DNA of 10,593 bases, taken from positions 1 through 10,593 of the forward strand of contig JAFALX010000025.1 of NCBI GenBank assembly GCA_019234035.1, given 5' to 3'. Position numbers and translations under genes: made by a program. The notes below the pieces were generated by a model. The model was not told where the DNA came from. It did not search any database and saw only the letters and a program-made list of their open reading frames with translations. The DNA is from Candidatus Dormiibacterota bacterium. Lineage in GTDB: Bacteria; Chloroflexota; Dormibacteria; Aeolococcales; Aeolococcaceae. Within the stretch, counting starts at the first letter, position 1, and each line of letters starts with the position of its first letter. Positions 6,634-10,593 of this stretch are shown piece by piece.

Positions 6634-6712
6634 CGGGCCACCGCAGCGATAGCGCTGGCAGGCGAGTTGCGGCCGGGTCGCGCAAGGTTGACGTTCTAGC
6701 GCGACGTGAGCG

Positions 6713-6722
6713 ACGGTACCGT
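6713..6722 (+). promoter_or_regulatory. Candidate leaderless promoter within a 10-bp palindrome, upstream of the HEPN gene
   Basis: TACCGT (6717-6722) is a TANNNT-type -10 ending 7 nt before ATG 6730. It lies inside the perfect palindrome ACGGTACCGT (6713-6722), so a dimeric repressor could cover the -10. A TTGACG box at 6688-6693 is 23 nt from it, too far for a normal -35. Confidence 0.4.
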
Positions 6723-6729
6723 ATGCACA

Positions 6730-7929
6730 ATGCAACCTCCACGGTCTCTGCTCGCTCTACTGCATGCGGATGAATTTGACGAGGCCGAATTGCGCAGTCT
6801 GATCAGTGCGCATTTTGGCCACGGGCTGTGGGTTAGTGCCAACGAGGTGCATTACTCCTCGATACAGGGCGGCGACGCCGCTCTTAAGTTCAGATACGAT
6901 GGCCGTGGCCTGCTCAAGGACATCCTTGCTGGCCCAGCCCTCGACGAGTGCTCCCTGAGCCAGGTTCTGGACGCGGTCGAGTCGGAACGGTCCCCTTCCC
7001 GCACGGACCTCGTCAGGAACGTCCTCTTCGCCGCGGTGCCGACGCGATCCCGATGGAGCTTCGCGGATAGCGCAGCGATCCTCCCTGTCCCTCCGGGCTC
7101 GCCTGAGCCGCAGGAGGTTGTGGCCGATTATCCGTTCATCCTTGAGGTGAGGTATCAAACATCGGCGCGCCTGCACTTACGCTCGCTGCGAAGGCGACGC
7201 GCCCTGCGGCGTTGGGAGCTTCTCTTGTGCGTCCTCGTTGGGTGGGGCATCCACAGCCTCGGGCCGATGACAACCAAGCGCTGGGTACTGGTCGCCACAC
7301 AGGAAGATCTCAGCGACATGAGGTCGGAATTCCTGCAAGTCGGTTACCACGTGCCCGACTATCACCCCCCATACGGCGCGCTTAGAGGAGTCGGCGCTGC
7401 TCCGATGTTCAGCGTTCCAGACGAGGAGTTCTACAGCCGGCGCGGAATCTCTGCTGATCAGGTGATGTCGGTGCCGGACAGTCTTCCGATGGCGTTGCAG
7501 CGCTACTCGTTTCTGTCGGTCGGCGAGCAACGCGATTTCCTGAGGGCCTGCTACTGGTTTCAGCTATCGGAGCGACAGTGGGAGCTGTCGCAATCTGCGT
7601 CGTATCAGTCGCTCGTACAGTCAATCGAGGCGCTTCTCCCCCGACGAATCCACGCTGACACATGCACGGCGTGCGGCCGTCCCGTGCAAGGACCGACTCG
7701 AGCGTTCAAGGACTTCGTTGAGACGTACGCGGCGTGGACCACCAGTGCGGAGCGCAACGGCTTTTACGATCTGCGGTCGAGCGTCGCCCATGGTGCTGTT
7801 CTGTTCGAAAGCGATGGCGAAATTGACTTCGGTGGGATGCACCCGCTCAGATGGCAGCAGTATCAGACCCATGGGCGAATGGCGCAGGTTGCGCGCATTG
7901 CGCTCGTCAACTACCTGCTCGCAAGGTGA
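6730..7929 (+). CDS. HEPN-like (Apea/RX4H) protein, putative RNase, possible defence gene
   Basis: A 399-residue protein. The C-terminal part (about 255-395) looks like a HEPN domain: helices around RDFLRACYWFQLSERQWELS and SLVQSIEALLP, then YDLRSSVAHG with Arg349 and His354, which is the RX4H motif of HEPN ribonucleases. A CxxC pair (Cys312, Cys315 in TCTACGRP) between the helices may be half of a zinc site. Residues 1-250 are not recognised; around 145-190 is a basic, then hydrophobic stretch (RSLRRRRALRR, then WELLLCVLVGW), which may be a strand rather than a membrane segment. HEPN proteins often cut RNA in abortive infection and toxin systems. ATG 6730 is preferred over GTG 6706 because a -10 box lies 7 nt before it. 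The gene is monocistronic, without an obvious antitoxin. Activity is inferred. Confidence 0.75.
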   Translation: MQPPRSLLALLHADEFDEAELRSLISAHFGHGLWVSANEVHYSSIQGGDAALKFRYDGRGLLKDILAGPALDECSLSQVLDAVESERSPSRTDLVRNVLFAAVPTRSRWSFADSAAILPVPPGSPEPQEVVADYPFILEVRYQTSARLHLRSLRRRRALRRWELLLCVLVGWGIHSLGPMTTKRWVLVATQEDLSDMRSEFLQVGYHVPDYHPPYGALRGVGAAPMFSVPDEEFYSRRGISADQVMSVPDSLPMALQRYSFLSVGEQRDFLRACYWFQLSERQWELSQSASYQSLVQSIEALLPRRIHADTCTACGRPVQGPTRAFKDFVETYAAWTTSAERNGFYDLRSSVAHGAVLFESDGEIDFGGMHPLRWQQYQTHGRMAQVARIALVNYLLAR

Positions 7930-8165
7930 CACTGCGGCGGCTCGATGCCTCCTCCGGCCCACCGCCGCGACGTCAGCCATCGTTCGTCCCGTCTGCGCGT
8001 AGCGGTGCAGGGACGGGCCAAAGTTGGTCGGGGTGCTACCAGTCATCCCACATCGGAAATCACGCTCAAATCACGCCAGCACGGCGTCGACGGCGTCGTC
8101 GCGATGTACTCGGGTCGTCAGGCCTCGGCGCGCGGAGACACAGGCGGCATCGCGCGACCGCCGTT
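7930..8165. other. Convergent intergenic stretch without a recognised gene
   Basis: The 236 bp between the HEPN stop and the DUF4913 stop hold no supported gene. Open frames here run into the DUF4913 gene in antisense. Visible items are an imperfect hairpin at 7985-8015 and a tandem 9-mer ACGGCGTCG at 8081-8098, neither with a clear role. A convergent gene pair would normally place terminators here. Confidence 0.5.
7985..8015. terminator. Imperfect hairpin between convergent genes, possible terminator
   Basis: CGTCC (7985-7989) pairs with GGACG (8011-8015) and CTGC (7993-7996) with GCAG (8007-8010), with a 3-nt bulge and a loop of about 10 nt. It lies 56 bp after the HEPN stop. There is no T-tract, so intrinsic termination is doubtful; high-GC bacteria often lack the tract. 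Confidence 0.25.
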
Positions 8166-8645
8166 CTAGTCGTTTGGCCCGCGCCCGTCGGTCGGCCGAA
8201 CGCCTACTGCAGCCTCGGCGCCATCCCCCGCGTGCTCGTGGTTGCGGCCTCCCTGGCAGCGGGACAGGGGCGTCGCGTCGCGGCGCATTCTCCCGAGAAA
8301 ACGCCACCACGACTCGTGCCAGTTGACCAGCACCTGCCCCCCTTCCGCGGATGCCTCCAGCCACCAGAGGCGGAAGCCGGTCAGCTCGAGGACGACACCA
8401 CCGTGCTCCTTCCAGCAGGTGGGCCACCGCTCGATCTCGTATGTGTTCACCGCCCAGCTGACCCATGCGTCGAGATCGCCCAGGGCATCTTCGTCCACAC
8501 GTGGGCCAGCATCCCGGACGAGCTGCAAGGCGGGTGACGCCTCGGGAGAGACCCCGGTGCGGGGCTGCGTGATGAGCTCCGCCAGGTCGCCCACCATTCG
8601 CGCGAGCTCGTCGACGCGCGCCGAGAGGTCCTCGAGCTCAGTCAT
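8166..8645 (-). CDS. DUF4913 family protein of actinobacterial conjugative elements
   Basis: A 159-residue protein. An N-terminal helix, possibly coiled coil (ELEDLSARVDELARMVGDLAELI, within 1-26), is followed by a tryptophan-rich domain: LDAWVSWAVNTYEIERWPTCWKEH (58-81), LTGFRLWWLEA (88-98) and WHESWWRFLGRM (109-120). This spacing of Trp motifs (WC..WW, LW, WW..HL) resembles DUF4913, a family of unknown function found beside TraG/VirD4-like genes in actinobacterial mobile elements. The C-terminal tail (about 125-159), polar and Gly-rich, looks disordered. ATG 8645 overlaps the coupling protein's stop as ATGA, which fixes the start and implies the two are made together. The role is unknown; an accessory to the coupling protein is plausible. 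Confidence 0.75.
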   Translation of the reverse strand: MTELEDLSARVDELARMVGDLAELITQPRTGVSPEASPALQLVRDAGPRVDEDALGDLDAWVSWAVNTYEIERWPTCWKEHGGVVLELTGFRLWWLEASAEGGQVLVNWHESWWRFLGRMRRDATPLSRCQGGRNHEHAGDGAEAAVGVRPTDGRGPND

Positions 8646-10456
8646 GCGAGCGCCCGCGGCTGCGACGCTGCGATCCGCCGCGCATCCGGACCGCTGAAGT
8701 ACGGCGTCAGCCGCAGTAGGACCGGAGGCAGGTCGCGGTACACGAGCAGTGCGATGTGGCGGCGATGCAGTCCCAGCTGGCGAATCTCGTCCGCGGCCAG
8801 CCGGCGCCGCCGCTGCGTGGACTCGTTCCGGCTAATGCGGCCGTCCTGGTCGCGTGTGCTGCCGTGCACCGTCTCGTCGTACTCGCCGGCGAGTTGGCTG
8901 AGCGCGTCCAGCTCGCGGTGATCGCTGATGCCGCCGAAGATGACCTTGGCGGTGCAGTTTTCCCACAACGTGGCGGCGCCGTCCGTTCCCCACACCTCTC
9001 GCGCCCGCGAGAGCGTTTGCAGCGCAACCGCGACGGTGATGCCGACTCCACGAGCGTCCGAGACCAGGCTGGGCAACGACGGCAGGGGGGCTATCTGCGT
9101 AGCCTCATCGAGCCAGACGCCCAGCGGCGGGTCGAGACGGCCTCCTGGCGACTGGGCTGCGCGTTGCCGCGCCGCGCCGACGACGGCGTCGAGCAGCAGC
9201 GTCAGCAGCGGCGCGACCTGCACCTGGTCCTCGGGGTCGCCAACGAGATACAGCGTGCCGCCGTCGCGCACAAACGCGGCCGGATCGAACACCTCGGCAC
9301 CCGGTGCTGGGCAGCACGTGGCCATCACCTCGGGATCGGCGACGGCGTCGAAGGCACGGCGCAGCGTGTCGAGCACGGACTGTCGCGCGCGGTCATCGAG
9401 AGCGCCGTCCAGCTGCGCGAGGAGGCGGTCGCCCCACCCCGGTGCGGCGCGCTGGTCGTCGAGCAAGATGTCAGCAGCACGTTTGTCGGTTGGGTTGTCA
9501 ACCCAGCCCATGACGGTGCGCACATTGGCGCCGTCCAGGGCGGCAGCATGAAAGTAGCCCTGGCACAACGATTCGGCCGAGGCGCGCCAGTAGTCGGCGC
9601 TGGTGACACCACGGCCGGCGGCACTGGCCCCCACAGCGACGCGTGCCCGACGCATCGCAACCCGTGGGATGTCGCACTCACGGATCGGGTCCCAGGCGAC
9701 GGTGTGCCAGCCCATCCGCGCCAGCACGCCCGCGGCGACACAGCCGGCGGGATCGAACACCCAGACCGGGCCGCGGCGCAACGCGGCGGTGAGAAAGAGC
9801 AGCTCGGGCTTGGTGCTCGTGACGATCGCCGGCCCGGGGTGATGGATCACGCCGGGCACGAAGAGCTGCGATGTCTTACCGCTCCCGGGCGGCCCCAGCG
9901 CGGCAATGGAGTCCTCGATGCGTGCGTAGACCTCGACGCCATGGTCCGCGGCTCGGCCCAAGTGGATGGCGACGTCGGTGACGGCTGGCTTTGATAGTGA
10001 CGGCCGCAGCACGGCGGCGCGCTCGAGGGCGGCGCGCCTGCCGAGACTGCGCGCGAGCTGTGCGCGCGTGGCAAACCCCTTGCGCACAGCCGCGGAGCCC
10101 GCACGCAGACGGAGCACGATGTGGAGCACTGCCGCGGCTATCGTCGCGAGTAGGGCGGCCGCTACAGCGATACTCACCCAGAACCAGGCCGTGGCGGGCG
10201 CCAGGTTGCGCGTCGCAGCCGGCCATGCGCCTTGCACCTGGCCCGCGTGGCTGATGATCGCCCAGCCGCTGCTCACGGAGTTCGCGTCGGGCGGCGCCCA
10301 GCGCTGGTGCGCAATCCATGTGTCGACGCCGGCGACGACGTGGAGCACGCCGGTCGCGAGAATCAGCACAACGAGGAGCGCCACCAGCAGCACTTCCAGG
10401 CCGGAACCGGTTGTGGAGGGTTCGCGCGGGTACGCCCGCCTAGGATCAGCGAGCAT
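8642..10456 (-). CDS. VirD4/TraG-type type IV coupling protein (conjugative transfer ATPase)
   Basis: A 604-residue membrane ATPase. Two hydrophobic segments (about 20-42, EVLLVALLVVLILATGVLHV, and 90-114, WFWVSIAVAAALLATIAAAV) anchor the N-terminus, as in VirD4/TraG proteins. The cytoplasmic motor has Walker A GPPGSGKT (188-195), the characteristic TSTKPELL segment (213-220), and Walker B LGVWLDEA (445-452). Later SDARGVGITVAVALQTLSRA (466-485) and KVIFGG (504-509) fit the RecA-like fold of this family. Such proteins bring relaxosome DNA to the type IV secretion channel in conjugation. Start ATG 10456 sits just before the first membrane segment. The downstream DUF4913 gene is ATGA-coupled. 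Plasmid and integrated-element versions cannot be told apart from this gene alone; the nearby integrase favours an integrative element. Confidence 0.92.
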   Translation of the reverse strand: MLADPRRAYPREPSTTGSGLEVLLVALLVVLILATGVLHVVAGVDTWIAHQRWAPPDANSVSSGWAIISHAGQVQGAWPAATRNLAPATAWFWVSIAVAAALLATIAAAVLHIVLRLRAGSAAVRKGFATRAQLARSLGRRAALERAAVLRPSLSKPAVTDVAIHLGRAADHGVEVYARIEDSIAALGPPGSGKTSQLFVPGVIHHPGPAIVTSTKPELLFLTAALRRGPVWVFDPAGCVAAGVLARMGWHTVAWDPIRECDIPRVAMRRARVAVGASAAGRGVTSADYWRASAESLCQGYFHAAALDGANVRTVMGWVDNPTDKRAADILLDDQRAAPGWGDRLLAQLDGALDDRARQSVLDTLRRAFDAVADPEVMATCCPAPGAEVFDPAAFVRDGGTLYLVGDPEDQVQVAPLLTLLLDAVVGAARQRAAQSPGGRLDPPLGVWLDEATQIAPLPSLPSLVSDARGVGITVAVALQTLSRAREVWGTDGAATLWENCTAKVIFGGISDHRELDALSQLAGEYDETVHGSTRDQDGRISRNESTQRRRRLAADEIRQLGLHRRHIALLVYRDLPPVLLRLTPYFSGPDARRIAASQPRALA

Positions 10457-10510
10457 CGCCGCTCACCGCTCGATTTCCCGCCACCGCGCAGTCGGCGGAG
10501 GGCGCGGAGC

Positions 10511-10593
10511 TCAGGCCGCTTGCGTCGGGCTCACCCGCCGCCACCAGGGCGGCTCGTCGTCTGGGACTGGCGCTGACGGGAGCTCGGCCGGTC
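10511..10593 (-). CDS. Possible C-terminal end of a further conjugation-region gene (partial)
   Basis: A minus-strand frame entering from the right edge ends with PAELPSAPVPDDEPPWWRRVSPTQAA and a stop at 10513-10511, 54 nt before the coupling-protein start. The Pro/acidic/Trp-rich composition looks like a protein tail rather than random frame, but another frame is also open across this short stretch (ending inside the coupling gene), so the choice is tentative. No family can be named from 26 residues. Confidence 0.35.
   Translation of the reverse strand, partial: PAELPSAPVPDDEPPWWRRVSPTQAA

Noticed and set aside
8081..8098. Tandem ACGGCGTCG 9-mer
   Set aside because: Only two copies in CG-rich DNA; too little to call a functional repeat.
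7851..8537. 228-residue plus-strand open frame across the convergent gap
   Set aside because: It overlaps the HEPN gene end and the DUF4913 gene in antisense and lacks any motif; the DUF4913 frame is supported by ATGA coupling and Trp motifs.
8756..9994. 412-residue plus-strand open frame
   Set aside because: It is a shadow of the coupling protein; the minus frame holds Walker A and B motifs and two membrane segments.
1..10593. CRISPR array, tRNA or rRNA genes
   Set aside because: No regularly spaced repeats and no recognisable tRNA or rRNA sequence were seen on reading, although no covariance-model search could be run.

Overview
This is a high-GC bacterial window. Its signs point to an actinobacterium or close relative: a DUF4913 gene coupled to a VirD4/TraG-type coupling protein, which is a typical actinobacterial conjugative-element pair; GC-rich codon use; and two genes that look leaderless. 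It reads as an accessory island with an antiphage locus next to an integrative or conjugative element. No rRNA, tRNA or CRISPR array was seen.

Left part (1-4463, all minus strand, transcribed right to left). A tightly packed operon is read as a type II CBASS system. The order is a 75-residue unknown protein (4463-4236), a CD-NTase cyclic-nucleotide synthase (4239-3109), a Cap2-like E2-E1 fusion (3170-1317), a Cap3-like JAMM peptidase (1320-829), and a TIR-SAVED effector (788 to beyond the window's left edge). The effector has no downstream stop inside the window and is easily missed, but it forms an uninterrupted 262-codon frame with a TIR-like N-terminus and the start of a SAVED-like domain. 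Junctions are an ATGA overlap (unknown/cdn), a 62-nt overlap (cdn/cap2), a GTGA overlap (cap2/cap3) and a gap of about 40 nt before the effector. The expected logic comes from CBASS knowledge. Infection triggers the CD-NTase to make a cyclic oligonucleotide. SAVED binds it, and TIR domains destroy NAD+, stopping growth. Cap2 primes the CD-NTase by conjugating its C-terminus, and Cap3 reverses this.

Middle (4464-5529). A divergent gene on the plus strand encodes a fused HTH (XRE) and ImmA/IrrE zinc-peptidase protein, 40 bp from the CBASS operon. The spacer contains an 11-bp inverted repeat. This resembles a one-polypeptide version of the CapH repressor plus CapP protease pair that controls some CBASS operons.

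Right part. A complete tyrosine recombinase (5704-6633) and a 399-residue protein with a C-terminal HEPN-like RX4H motif (6730-7929) follow on the plus strand. Each has a TANNNT-type -10 element 7 nt before its start codon, consistent with leaderless transcripts. After a 236-bp gap without a gene, the minus strand carries a DUF4913 protein (8645-8166), an ATGA-coupled type IV coupling protein (10456-8642), and the possible C-terminal tail of another gene at the right edge. These are conjugation genes and suggest that the recombinase, HEPN gene and CBASS locus are cargo of, or lie beside, an integrative conjugative element.
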